Notes under the pieces: generated by a model | Seen by the model: the letters and a program-made list of their open reading frames with translations, nothing else | Databases searched by the model: none | Told to the model about the DNA's origin: nothing | Program-made: the position numbers and the translations under genes | Assembly: GCA_020047835.1 (NCBI GenBank) | Contig: JAIFNJ010000110.1 | Coordinates: forward strand, 1 to 11,666 | Reading direction: 5' to 3' | Length of the DNA: 11,666 bases | DNA from: Bacteroidota bacterium | GTDB lineage: Bacteria > Bacteroidota > Bacteroidia > Bacteroidales > SZUA-534 | Shown here: in pieces, positions 1 to 6,655 of the stretch | Layout of the letters: the number at the start of each line of letters is the position of its first letter | Numbering within the stretch: position 1 is the stretch's first letter

Positions 1-1
1 A

Positions 2-244
2 GCCCGAGAGTTCTTTCCATACAAACACTTAAACTCGCTGAATACAGTAGGTTATAAAGAGCTTTTTGGATATTTTAATCATGAATATGATTTGGAAGAA
101 GCCATACGATTGATTAAAAGAAACTCGCGTCATTACGCCAAACGGCAAATGACCTATTGGAACCGGGATAAGAGTATTGAATGGTTCCATCCTTCAGAGA
201 AAATAAAAATACTTAATTTTATCAAGACAGGATTAAGAACATAG
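2..244 (+). CDS. miaA: tRNA dimethylallyltransferase MiaA, C-terminal part (5' end outside window)
   Basis: This is the last 80 codons of an open frame entering from the left edge and ending at TAG 242-244. The protein tail reads HLNSLNTVGYKELFGYF followed by a basic stretch RNSRHYAKRQ and then W-N-R-D-K and W-F-H-P. This is the characteristic C-terminal block of MiaA, in which the NTVGYKE and R-N-(S/T)-R-x-(Y/L)-A-K-R-Q segments are highly conserved. By family knowledge, MiaA transfers a dimethylallyl group from DMAPP to N6 of A37 in tRNAs that read UNN codons, in the cytoplasm. The N-terminal P-loop and catalytic residues lie outside the window, so activity cannot be judged. It is separated by 75 bases from the glycosyltransferase gene and is probably functionally unrelated to it. 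Confidence 0.93.
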   Translation, partial: AREFFPYKHLNSLNTVGYKELFGYFNHEYDLEEAIRLIKRNSRHYAKRQMTYWNRDKSIEWFHPSEKIKILNFIKTGLRT

Positions 245-319
245 ATATAGATTTTCAAGATTAGGTTAAACGCAATAGAAAATTAATACTTTTACTGCCA
301 ATAACTTTTAAACAAGCCA

Positions 320-1480
320 ATGATTAAACGCATTGTCATTTTAGGCACAGCTTATCCTTACCGAGGTGGTTTGGCTGTATATAACGAAAGGCTGGCTAAA
401 GCGTTTCTAGAAGAAGGAGCAACCGTTTCCATTGAGACATTCACACTGCAATATCCAAGTTTTCTTTTTCCGGGAAAAACCCAGTATGCCGATTGGGAAG
501 CTCCCAATAGCTTGCATATAGAGCAGTCGGTCAATTCCATCAATCCGCTTAACTGGATTAAGGTGGGAAGGAAAATTAAAAAACAAAAGCCTGATATTCT
601 GATTATCAAATATTGGCTTCCGTTTATGGCGCCCTGTTTTGGGACCATTGCCCGTATTGCAAGGAAAAACAAACATACCCAAGTAATATCGATACTCGAC
701 AACATTATTCCTCATGAGAAACGCATAGGAGATATGCAATTCTCGAGCTATTTCGCTAAAAGTGTGGATGCTTTTGTTGGCATGTCGAAAAGTGTATTGA
801 ACGACTTGAACACCTTTGATACCGAAAAACCGAGGGCTTTTTGCCCACATCCGCTATATGACAACTTTGGGGCAAAAGTGGAACGCGAAACCGCAATTGA
901 AAAACTTAAATTGAATTCCGAATTTCGGTATATCCTTTTTTTTGGATTAATCCGCGATTACAAAGGATTGGACTGGCTCATTGAGGCCTTCGCTGATGCA
1001 AGGTTAAGAAACCTATCAGTGAAACTCATGATTGCTGGGGAGTTTTATACCGACGAAGAAAAATACATTCAATTAATTGATAAATACCAATTGCGCAACT
1101 ATATTGAATTGCATAACCGTTTTGTACCTGACCCAGAAGTTGGACTTTATTTTGGTGTTGCCGATATTATTGCCCAACCATACAAAACGGCCACCCAAAG
1201 CGGAGTAACTCAAATTGGGTATCACTTTGAAAAACCCATGCTGGTGACCAACGTAGGCGGATTGGCTGAAATCATCCCCGATCAGAAGGTTGGCTATGTG
1301 GTAGAACCCAATCCCAAAGCCATAGCCGACAAATTGGTCGATTTTTTTGAAAACCAACGGGGTTCTGAATTCATTGAAAACTTGTTGGAAGAAAAAAAGA
1401 AATATGCCTGGAGCACCATGACTGGGACTATAGAGTATCTTTACCATCAATTAACTGAAAAATATGCTAATCCGAAGTAA
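320..1480 (+). CDS. GT4-type glycosyltransferase (GT-B fold), acceptor unknown
   Basis: This 386-residue protein has the two-domain layout of a GT-B glycosyltransferase. The N-terminal Rossmann part starts with KRIVILGTAYPYRGGLA (residues 3-19), resembling the glycine-rich acceptor-side loop of GT4 enzymes. The C-terminal donor-binding domain has LFFGLIRDYKGLDWLIEAF (207-224 region; the Arg212/Lys215 pair is typical for the donor phosphates) and a TNVGGLAEII block (310-319). No membrane segment is obvious, so it is probably a cytoplasmic or membrane-associated enzyme using a nucleotide sugar. The usual GT4 EX7E motif is not visible: the corresponding stretch is QPYKTATQSGVTQIGYHF (286-303). 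Its stop overlaps hddA by 17 bases, which suggests coupled expression. I infer that it may transfer the heptose made by the neighbouring enzymes, but donor and acceptor specificity cannot be read from the sequence. The start is the first ATG of the frame, and no clear Shine-Dalgarno precedes it. Confidence 0.85.
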   Translation: MIKRIVILGTAYPYRGGLAVYNERLAKAFLEEGATVSIETFTLQYPSFLFPGKTQYADWEAPNSLHIEQSVNSINPLNWIKVGRKIKKQKPDILIIKYWLPFMAPCFGTIARIARKNKHTQVISILDNIIPHEKRIGDMQFSSYFAKSVDAFVGMSKSVLNDLNTFDTEKPRAFCPHPLYDNFGAKVERETAIEKLKLNSEFRYILFFGLIRDYKGLDWLIEAFADARLRNLSVKLMIAGEFYTDEEKYIQLIDKYQLRNYIELHNRFVPDPEVGLYFGVADIIAQPYKTATQSGVTQIGYHFEKPMLVTNVGGLAEIIPDQKVGYVVEPNPKAIADKLVDFFENQRGSEFIENLLEEKKKYAWSTMTGTIEYLYHQLTEKYANPK

Positions 1481-2489
1481 AGCCCCACTCCGCATAGGAC
1501 TTGCCGGTGGAGGTTCCGATGTTTCGCCATTCAGCGATTTGTACGGAGGTGCCATCCTAAATGCCACCATAAATATGTATGCCTACGCCACCATTGAACC
1601 CCGCACCGATGGTAAAATTGTATTGAATGCGGTGGATAAAGGAGAATCGTACACCTTGGAAAGTCTACCCAATCTGGCCATCGACGGTAACCTCGATTTA
1701 ATGAAAGGTATTTACAACCGCGTGGTTAAAGATTTTGCACATAAAGCCCTCTCTTTTACCTTAACCACTTATGTGGATGCCCCTCCTGGATCAGGGTTGG
1801 GAACTTCTTCCACCTTAGTTACGGCTATACTGGGGGCCTTTGCCGAGTGGTTGAACCTGCCATTGGGCGAATACGATTTGGCGCACTTAGCTTATGAAAT
1901 TGAACGTATCGATTTGGATATGGCGGGCGGCAAACAGGATCAATATGCCGCTACCTTTGGTGGGGTAAATTTTATGGAGTTTTACAAAGACGATAAAGTG
2001 ATTGTAAATCCGCTTCGTATTAAACCCCAGATTTTAAGTGAACTCGCCTATAACATGGTCCTTTATTATACTGGAACCAGCCGGGTTTCGGCACAGATTA
2101 TTGAGGCACAGCGGCAAAATGTGAAATCAAAAAACGAGCAATCCATTGAAGCCATGCATAACATCAAACAACAGGCCACTACCATGAAGGAAGCTCTGCT
2201 AAAAGGGGAATTGCATAAAATTGGCGAAATTTTGGATTATGGCTGGCAACAAAAAAAACGGATGGCCGACAACATTACTAACTCATCCATTGATGCACTT
2301 TACACCAAAGTATTGGCCGCTGGAGCTAATGGTGGAAAAATATCGGGAGCCGGTGGTGGCGGATTCATGATTTTCTATTGCCCGGGTAATACACGTCATC
2401 AGGTAATTAAAATGCTGGAAGAAAACGGAGGACAAGTAAAACGGTATGAGTTTGTTACCACTGGACTGCAGACTTGGACCATGGGGTAA
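1464..2489 (+). CDS. hddA: GHMP-family D-glycero-alpha-D-manno-heptose 7-phosphate kinase
   Basis: The 341-residue product has the full GHMP kinase signature. The N-terminal substrate strand is KAPLRIGLAGGGSDV (6-20). The ATP-binding loop PPGSGLGTSST is at 107-117, the AGGKQDQYA segment is at 154-162, and the glycine-rich SGAGGGGF motif is at 294-301. The RIGLAGGGSDV opening followed by AGGKQDQYAA is characteristic of the HddA subgroup. By family knowledge, HddA phosphorylates D-glycero-D-manno-heptose 7-phosphate at C1 to give the alpha-1,7-bisphosphate, in the cytoplasm, on the route to GDP-heptose. The start ATG lies inside the preceding glycosyltransferase gene (17-base overlap) and gives the canonical N terminus directly. 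The length is typical of the family and all motifs are intact. gmhA and hddC downstream support this substrate over other GHMP sugar kinases such as fucokinase-like enzymes. Confidence 0.9.
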   Translation: MLIRSKAPLRIGLAGGGSDVSPFSDLYGGAILNATINMYAYATIEPRTDGKIVLNAVDKGESYTLESLPNLAIDGNLDLMKGIYNRVVKDFAHKALSFTLTTYVDAPPGSGLGTSSTLVTAILGAFAEWLNLPLGEYDLAHLAYEIERIDLDMAGGKQDQYAATFGGVNFMEFYKDDKVIVNPLRIKPQILSELAYNMVLYYTGTSRVSAQIIEAQRQNVKSKNEQSIEAMHNIKQQATTMKEALLKGELHKIGEILDYGWQQKKRMADNITNSSIDALYTKVLAAGANGGKISGAGGGGFMIFYCPGNTRHQVIKMLEENGGQVKRYEFVTTGLQTWTMG

Positions 2490-2516
2490 TCAATTTATAA
2501 AATTTATTTGTGCACT

Positions 2517-2547
2517 TTCAATCCTATCCTTACTTTGATTACTTTTG
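2517..2547 (+). promoter_or_regulatory. Candidate Bacteroidota-type promoter ahead of gmhA
   Basis: The 83-base gap between hddA and gmhA contains TACTTTTG at 2540-2547, an exact match to the Bacteroidota -7 consensus TAnnTTTG. A TTC at 2517-2519 lies 20 bases upstream, one mismatch from the -33 TTG element and at the usual spacing. Transcription would begin roughly 20 bases before the gmhA ATG at 2573. This suggests that gmhA, hddC and the membrane acyltransferase can be transcribed separately from the upstream pair. It is a motif match by eye only. Confidence 0.5.
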
Positions 2548-2572
2548 CATTTAGTAACAATGAAATAAACAG

Positions 2573-3160
2573 ATGAAAAACATAAACATCCAGCAAATAA
2601 TTGAAAGATCCATAGCCACCAAGCAGCAAATTATTAACGATAAAACCCTAATGCAGACTGTTCAGCAAATTGCTGATGCCATTGTGGATTGTTATCAAAA
2701 AGGCGGAAAAGTATTGTTCTGCGGAAACGGAGGTAGCGCCGCCGATGCACAACATTTGGCCGCTGAGCTATCGGGCCGTTTTTATTTCGACCGTCCACCG
2801 CTTGAGGCTGAAGCCTTGCATGTAAACTCTTCGTATGTTACTGCAGTAGCTAACGACTATTCCTATAACGACATTTATTCCCGCTATGTAAAGGGTGTTG
2901 GAAAACCCGGCGATGTAATTATCGGCTTTTCCACTTCGGGTAACAGCGAAAACATTGTAAGAGCACTTCAAGTGGCCCGTGAGAAAAAAATGGTTACCGT
3001 AGGAATGACCGGGAAAACAGGTGGGAAAATGAAAGAACTTTCCGATTTCCTGTTAAATGTACCATCAACTGATACACCGAGGGTTCAGGAATCGCATATC
3101 ATGCTGGGTCATATTTTTTGCGAGATTGTAGAAGAAACTTTATTTGGAACCCATGATTAA
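2573..3160 (+). CDS. gmhA: Sedoheptulose-7-phosphate isomerase (phosphoheptose isomerase)
   Basis: The 195-residue protein is a single SIS domain and has the normal length for GmhA. It carries the phosphosugar loop CGNGGSAADAQHLAAEL (50-66) and the second loop FSTSGNSENI (119-128). The catalytic residues known from E. coli GmhA, Glu65 and His180, fall at the same numbers here. His61 and Gln172 also sit at the positions that help bind zinc in characterised homologues. The enzyme converts sedoheptulose 7-phosphate to D-glycero-D-manno-heptose 7-phosphate in the cytoplasm, the first committed step of heptose nucleotide synthesis, and would supply HddA. The chosen ATG gives the expected N-terminal helix; there is no Shine-Dalgarno, as is usual in Bacteroidota. 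Its 3' end overlaps hddC by 8 bases (ATGATTAA). A good promoter candidate lies just upstream. Confidence 0.95.
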   Translation: MKNINIQQIIERSIATKQQIINDKTLMQTVQQIADAIVDCYQKGGKVLFCGNGGSAADAQHLAAELSGRFYFDRPPLEAEALHVNSSYVTAVANDYSYNDIYSRYVKGVGKPGDVIIGFSTSGNSENIVRALQVAREKKMVTVGMTGKTGGKMKELSDFLLNVPSTDTPRVQESHIMLGHIFCEIVEETLFGTHD

Positions 3161-3866
3161 TGAAGCAATTATTTTAGCTGGAGGCTTGGGAACAAGGCTG
3201 AAAGACGTTATAAAAGATATTCCAAAACCCATGGCTCCTATTGATGGCAAGCCTTTCCTGCATTATGTGTTTCAATACCTGACCCGCTTCCCCATTGAAA
3301 GGGTGATCTTGGCAGTAGGGTATAAATACGAAGTCATTGAAGCTGTTTTTGGAACCAACTATTTAGGTATTGAAATTGAGTATGCCATTGAAAATGAACC
3401 GTTGGGAACAGGAGGCGCTATTGCCAATGCACTCCAATTGACCAAAAGCGATGATGTATTCCTGCTCAACGGTGACACTTTTTTTGATGTGGATTTAGAT
3501 GCCCTATACGCTCATCATCAGCTTAGTGGATCCCGATTAACCTTGTCGCTCAAACCCATGCAAAACTTCGATAGGTACGGAACAGTTGTATTGAAAGGGA
3601 CACAGATCACTGCCTTTAACGAGAAGAAGCCGGTTGCCAAAGGATTGATAAATGGAGGTGTATATGTATTGAACAGAGCCTTATTCAGTAATCCAAATTT
3701 ACCTTCCAAATTTTCATTTGAAAAAGATATAATGGAGCAAAGTGTTTTGCAATTCGATATGCAGGCCTTTTTCAGCGATGGCTACTTTATCGACATAGGA
3801 ATTCCTGAAGATTACGACCGAGCACAAAAAGAATTTCCTAAAATAATGTTAAATTCAATTGAATAA
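3153..3866 (+). CDS. hddC: D-glycero-alpha-D-manno-heptose 1-phosphate nucleotidyltransferase (guanylyltransferase)
   Basis: The 237-residue protein is a sugar-nucleotide pyrophosphorylase of the NTP_transferase (GT-A-like) fold. It has the nucleotide-binding signature LAGGLGTRL (8-16) and an IPKPMAPIDGKPF segment (23-35) whose lysine is typically catalytic. It also has a GTGGAI loop (85-90), the metal-binding NGD (106-108), and the C-terminal IDIGIPEDY (213-221). By family knowledge, HddC joins heptose 1-phosphate to GMP to make GDP-D-glycero-alpha-D-manno-heptose. The link to heptose comes from adjacent gmhA and hddA; by motifs alone it could be a mannose-1-phosphate guanylyltransferase-like enzyme. 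I chose ATG 3153, which overlaps the gmhA stop by 8 bases and gives the standard N terminus; a TTG at 3144 is an unlikely alternative. It is followed after 3 bases by the membrane acyltransferase. Confidence 0.87.
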   Translation: MINEAIILAGGLGTRLKDVIKDIPKPMAPIDGKPFLHYVFQYLTRFPIERVILAVGYKYEVIEAVFGTNYLGIEIEYAIENEPLGTGGAIANALQLTKSDDVFLLNGDTFFDVDLDALYAHHQLSGSRLTLSLKPMQNFDRYGTVVLKGTQITAFNEKKPVAKGLINGGVYVLNRALFSNPNLPSKFSFEKDIMEQSVLQFDMQAFFSDGYFIDIGIPEDYDRAQKEFPKIMLNSIE

Positions 3867-3869
3867 ATC

Positions 3870-4961
3870 ATGGAGAATCAGCGGTTACTTTCATTGGATG
3901 CCTTTCGGGGATTTACAATTGCAGCAATGATTTTAGTAAATAACCCGGGTAGCTGGGATCATGTGTATTCCCCATTACTGCATGCCAAATGGAATGGCCT
4001 TACCCCAACCGATCTTGTTTTTCCATTTTTTCTTTTTATTGTTGGTGTTTCCATTGCACTGGCCTATTCTAAGCGTATCGACCAAGGGGCAAATAAGAAT
4101 AAAATGGTCCAAAAAATAGTTGGGCGTTCCCTTAAAATATTTGGTGTTGGCGTACTTTTAACTATAATACTAAGTCTCAGCTTTAAAGATATCCGTATAG
4201 CTGGGGTTTTGCAGCGGATTGCGGTAGTATTCTTAATCTGTTCTGTTTTCTTTCTTTACTCCCGATGGAAAACCCAAGTCACTGTTGCAGGTATTCTTCT
4301 GGTCTTTTATTGGTTGGCCATGACTTTGATTCCAACACCTGGGTATGAAAAAGCTGTGCTTGAACCGGGTATCAATCTAGCGGCTTGGTTCGATGGGAAA
4401 TTTTTGCCGGGGCATATGTGGCAAGGAACCTGGGACCCAGAAGGCTTGTTCAGCACCATACCGGCTATAGCTACGGGAATTATTGGAATGCTTGTTGGCA
4501 CTTTGTTATTAAGCCAATTAGCTCAAGATAAAAAAAATATCTGGATTTTTACACTGGGCTTCATCATGAGTATTCTCGGTTATTGGTGGGATTTGGTTTT
4601 TCCTATAAACAAAAACTTATGGACCAGTTCCTATGTATTGGTAACATCGGGATTAGCTTCTATGACCTTAGCCTCACTCTTGTTTCTAATTGATGGCTTG
4701 GGATACAAAAAATTTGCGGGAATTGGAATTATTTTTGGAGCTAATGCCATAACTATTTATGTTCTATCTGATTTGCTAACCTTTTTATTCTATCGGATTC
4801 CAATTGGTGAAGTATCACTTAACGTGCATTTCATGAGTTTTGGAGATTGGGCAGGATTAAGTATGAAGTTCGTAAGTTTTATTTATGCGTTGCTTTATAT
4901 TACAATAAATTTCATTCCTGCATATTTTTTATTCAAAAAGAAGCTATTTATCAAACTCTAG
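3870..4961 (+). CDS. Polytopic membrane acyltransferase, HGSNAT/DUF5009 (NagX-like) family
   Basis: The 363-residue protein is very hydrophobic, with roughly nine or ten predicted membrane spans. It opens with LLSLDAFRGFTIAAMILVN (6-24). It then carries HAKWNGLTPTDLVFPFF (38-54), the signature block of heparan-alpha-glucosaminide N-acetyltransferases, where the His corresponds to the acetyl-accepting active-site histidine of human HGSNAT. Further family blocks are GVLQRIAVV (112-120), WDPEGLFSTIPAI (188-200) and FPINKNLWTSSYVL (244-257). Characterised relatives move an acetyl group from cytoplasmic acetyl-CoA across a membrane to an amino sugar. A role in acetylating an envelope glycan is inferred from its position 3 bases after hddC; some bacterial relatives are described as NagX and sit with N-acetylglucosamine genes instead. 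The substrate is unknown. The gene appears intact. Confidence 0.82.
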   Translation: MENQRLLSLDAFRGFTIAAMILVNNPGSWDHVYSPLLHAKWNGLTPTDLVFPFFLFIVGVSIALAYSKRIDQGANKNKMVQKIVGRSLKIFGVGVLLTIILSLSFKDIRIAGVLQRIAVVFLICSVFFLYSRWKTQVTVAGILLVFYWLAMTLIPTPGYEKAVLEPGINLAAWFDGKFLPGHMWQGTWDPEGLFSTIPAIATGIIGMLVGTLLLSQLAQDKKNIWIFTLGFIMSILGYWWDLVFPINKNLWTSSYVLVTSGLASMTLASLLFLIDGLGYKKFAGIGIIFGANAITIYVLSDLLTFLFYRIPIGEVSLNVHFMSFGDWAGLSMKFVSFIYALLYITINFIPAYFLFKKKLFIKL

Positions 4962-4994
4962 ACTTGCTACAACATGCATTTTACATCCTTTCCA

Positions 4995-5193
4995 TTGATC
5001 TATCTTAAACCCGCGTTTGATATTGATCTTACTTATTCTTGATAATTTTCAATGAATTCCTAACAAATGTCATTTAATGATATGATTTTCACACATATTT
5101 TGATGCTTTACAACACCCTCCAGCTATAAATATGCTGATAGATAACTATTTAGATATAAATCAGATATTTGATTGAGCAATAACAGGTTTGAT
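4995..5193 (+). repeat. Cluster of seven same-strand TTGAT pentamers
   Basis: TTGAT occurs at 4995, 5017, 5023, 5039, 5100, 5169 and 5189, all on the + strand. The reverse complement ATCAA does not occur within the gap. Two copies extend to ATTGATCT (4994-5001 and 5022-5029), and three lie in TTTGAT (5016, 5168, 5188). With this base composition I would expect well under one TTGAT per 200 bases on one strand. They could be half-sites for a regulator or simple low-complexity drift. Function is unknown. Confidence 0.35.
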
Positions 5194-5197
5194 AACT

Positions 5198-5227
5198 GTG
5201 GATTTGAAAATAAAGCTTTTAATTTTA
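5198..5227 (+). promoter_or_regulatory. Weak candidate promoter for the nuo operon
   Basis: TAATTTTA at 5220-5227 matches seven of the eight positions of the Bacteroidota -7 element TAnnTTTG if the free positions are counted. GTG at 5198-5200 stands 19 bases upstream in place of TTG. Transcription would begin about 35 bases before the nuoA ATG. Both elements are imperfect, and the AT-rich context makes chance matches likely, so this is only a suggestion of where to look. Confidence 0.2.
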
Positions 5228-5270
5228 CGCCCACAAAAATTTCATCATAACGCTTGAATACACAACTATT

Positions 5271-5621
5271 ATGAGCAGCGAATCATTACTTCTGTTTTTT
5301 GTTTTAGGACTTGTTTTGGTCGGCGGTGCCGTGGTGTTTTCCACTTTTGCTGCCCCAAAATCGTGGAATAAGGCCAAATTTGAACCCTACGAGTGCGGAA
5401 TACCTGTAAAAGATGGAGCATGGACTCAATTCAACGTGGGTTACTATTTATTTTCTATTATTTATTTGGTGTTCGACGTGGAAATTGTATTTATCTATCC
5501 ATGGGGAACAGTAATGAAAGATATAGGGATGTCGGCTTTTATTGAAATTATTATATTCTTTATCATTCTAGGACTTGGCCTTGCTTATGCCTGGAAGAAA
5601 AAAGCACTTAAATGGGTATAA
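5271..5621 (+). CDS. nuoA: NADH-quinone oxidoreductase (complex I) subunit A
   Basis: The 116-residue membrane protein has three hydrophobic spans (about 5-27, 58-80 and 86-107), the normal NuoA layout. The loop between spans 1 and 2 carries the conserved YECG (40-43), whose cysteine lies near the quinone-chamber entrance. The second span has FDVE (68-71), whose acidic residues are conserved in proton transfer near NuoH. NuoA helps anchor the hydrophilic arm to the membrane arm. It is the first gene of the nuo operon and lies behind a 309-base gap. The ATG at 5271 is the only suitable start and gives a short N-terminal tail before span 1. Its end overlaps nuoB by 10 bases. Confidence 0.95.
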   Translation: MSSESLLLFFVLGLVLVGGAVVFSTFAAPKSWNKAKFEPYECGIPVKDGAWTQFNVGYYLFSIIYLVFDVEIVFIYPWGTVMKDIGMSAFIEIIIFFIILGLGLAYAWKKKALKWV

Positions 5622-6172
5622 AAATCAAATCGATGGAATACGAAGATTTCAACGACAACGATTCGTTGGAAATCTTTAAAAAATCAGGAGGCAATATTCT
5701 GCTTACCAGCGTTGATAATGTAATTAACTGGGGACGTTCAAATTCAATTTGGCCATTGACTTTTGCTACCAGCTGCTGTGGTATTGAAATGATGGCGGCC
5801 GGAGCTGCAAGGCATGATTTTGCCCGCTTTGGAATAGAGGTTTACCGGGCATCGCCACGCCAAGCCGATGTAATTGTAGTAGCTGGAACTATTGTACACA
5901 AGATGGCTCCTGTGCTCAAACGGTTGTACGACCAAATGGCCGACCCAAAATATGTAATTGCCATGGGAGCATGCGCCATTTCCGGCGGTCCTTTTTATAC
6001 CAATAGCTATTCAGTGGTCCGCGGTGTTGACCATGTAATTCCAGTAGATGTTTACATCCCCGGCTGTCCTCCTCGACCAGAAGCTTTAATATATGGAGTA
6101 TTACAGCTTCAACGGAAAATTAAAGCCGAAAGCAAAGAGAACCGGATGGAAACCAGAAATAACTTTATTTGA
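5612..6172 (+). CDS. nuoB: Complex I subunit B, carries Fe-S cluster N2
   Basis: The 186-residue cytoplasmic-face subunit has all four ligands for the terminal cluster N2: the tandem Cys55-Cys56 in ATSCCGIEMMA, Cys121 in MGACAISGG, and Cys152 in IPGCPPRPEA. Other family blocks are the AARHDFARFG stretch (65-74) and SPRQADVIVVAG (81-92). N2 passes electrons to quinone at the NuoB/NuoD interface. The ATG at 5612 overlaps the nuoA stop by 10 bases. A second ATG at 5633 would remove only seven residues from an unconserved N terminus and is equally possible. All catalytic residues are intact. Confidence 0.95.
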   Translation: MGIKIKSMEYEDFNDNDSLEIFKKSGGNILLTSVDNVINWGRSNSIWPLTFATSCCGIEMMAAGAARHDFARFGIEVYRASPRQADVIVVAGTIVHKMAPVLKRLYDQMADPKYVIAMGACAISGGPFYTNSYSVVRGVDHVIPVDVYIPGCPPRPEALIYGVLQLQRKIKAESKENRMETRNNFI

Positions 6173-6186
6173 TAAATTCACAACGT

Positions 6187-6645
6187 ATGGACCAAACCAC
6201 ATTGCAGCAAACCATAGCCAAATTGGCCCCCAATGCTGTTTTCAATACCAATCCTCAGTTTGTTGAGGCGGTAGTTCCTGCCAACGAATTGCATCAAGTG
6301 GCAAAAGCGTTAAAAGATAATTCCGAAACCCAATTCGACTTTCTGTGCAACCAAACAGGGATTGACCAAAAAGGAGAACTAAAAGTGGTGTATCATTTAC
6401 GCTCAACAAGCCTAAACCATGCCTGCGTATTGAAAGCTTCAGCATCTAATAGAGAAGACGCCATTTTGGATACTGTTTCGGATATTTGGGCTGCAGCCGA
6501 ATTTTTTGAACGAGAAATTTTCGATTTATTGGGAATCCGGTTCACCAACCACCCCGATATGCGGCGGTTATTCCTTGAGGACGATTTTCAAGGATTTCCC
6601 CTACGAAAAGACTTTGTAGATAACGTTAATATAATTGAATTCTAG
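6187..6645 (+). CDS. nuoC: Complex I subunit C (30 kDa subunit)
   Basis: The 152-residue protein ends with the 30-kDa subunit signature, EREIFDLLGIRF (108-119), NHPDMRRLFL (121-130) and GFPLRKDF (136-143). NuoC packs against NuoD and NuoI in the quinone-reducing module and has no cofactor of its own. It is a short, separate subunit and not fused to NuoD: nuoC ends at TAG 6643-6645 and nuoD follows in another frame. I chose ATG 6187, 14 bases after nuoB. A TTG at 6169, overlapping the nuoB stop, would add six residues and cannot be excluded. The first 100 residues are poorly conserved, as usual for the family. Confidence 0.92.
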   Translation: MDQTTLQQTIAKLAPNAVFNTNPQFVEAVVPANELHQVAKALKDNSETQFDFLCNQTGIDQKGELKVVYHLRSTSLNHACVLKASASNREDAILDTVSDIWAAAEFFEREIFDLLGIRFTNHPDMRRLFLEDDFQGFPLRKDFVDNVNIIEF

Positions 6646-6655
6646 CCCGCTAATT

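Larger units (their letters stand above)
4962..5270. other. AT-rich intergenic region between the glycan block and the nuo operon
   Basis: This 309-base stretch has no plausible coding frame on either strand. I found no convincing GC-rich hairpin followed by T residues, so no intrinsic terminator can be assigned to the upstream block. It contains a cluster of TTGAT pentamers (4995-5193) and a weak promoter-like pair near 5198-5227. Because nuoA follows directly, the region most likely holds the 5' untranslated leader and promoter of the nuo operon. No tRNA-like or riboswitch-like fold was evident by eye. Confidence 0.6.

Noticed and set aside
287..294. TACTTTTA ahead of the glycosyltransferase as a promoter -7 element
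   Set aside because: It is one base off the consensus and I found no TTG-like element at 19-21 bases upstream, so it is not separable from chance in AT-rich DNA.
358..850. Two long minus-strand frames (358-705 and 407-850) inside the glycosyltransferase gene
   Set aside because: They lie antisense to a well-supported gene with clear motifs, and their products are cysteine- and aromatic-rich with no recognisable domain. They are best seen as by-products of + strand codon use.
3144..3155. TTG 3144 as the start of hddC
   Set aside because: ATG 3153 gives the usual short N terminus before the LAGGLGTRL motif and forms a typical ATGATTAA overlap with gmhA.
4962..5060. Intrinsic terminator after the membrane acyltransferase gene
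   Set aside because: Only weak short complementary segments are present (for example CATTGA near 4993 and TCAATG near 5049), with no GC-rich stem followed by a T run.
5205..5227. AT-rich near-palindrome around AAAGCTTT (5212-5219) as an operator
   Set aside because: Only the central 8 bases are perfectly symmetric; the flanking A and T runs pair only with a bulge and would be common by chance here.
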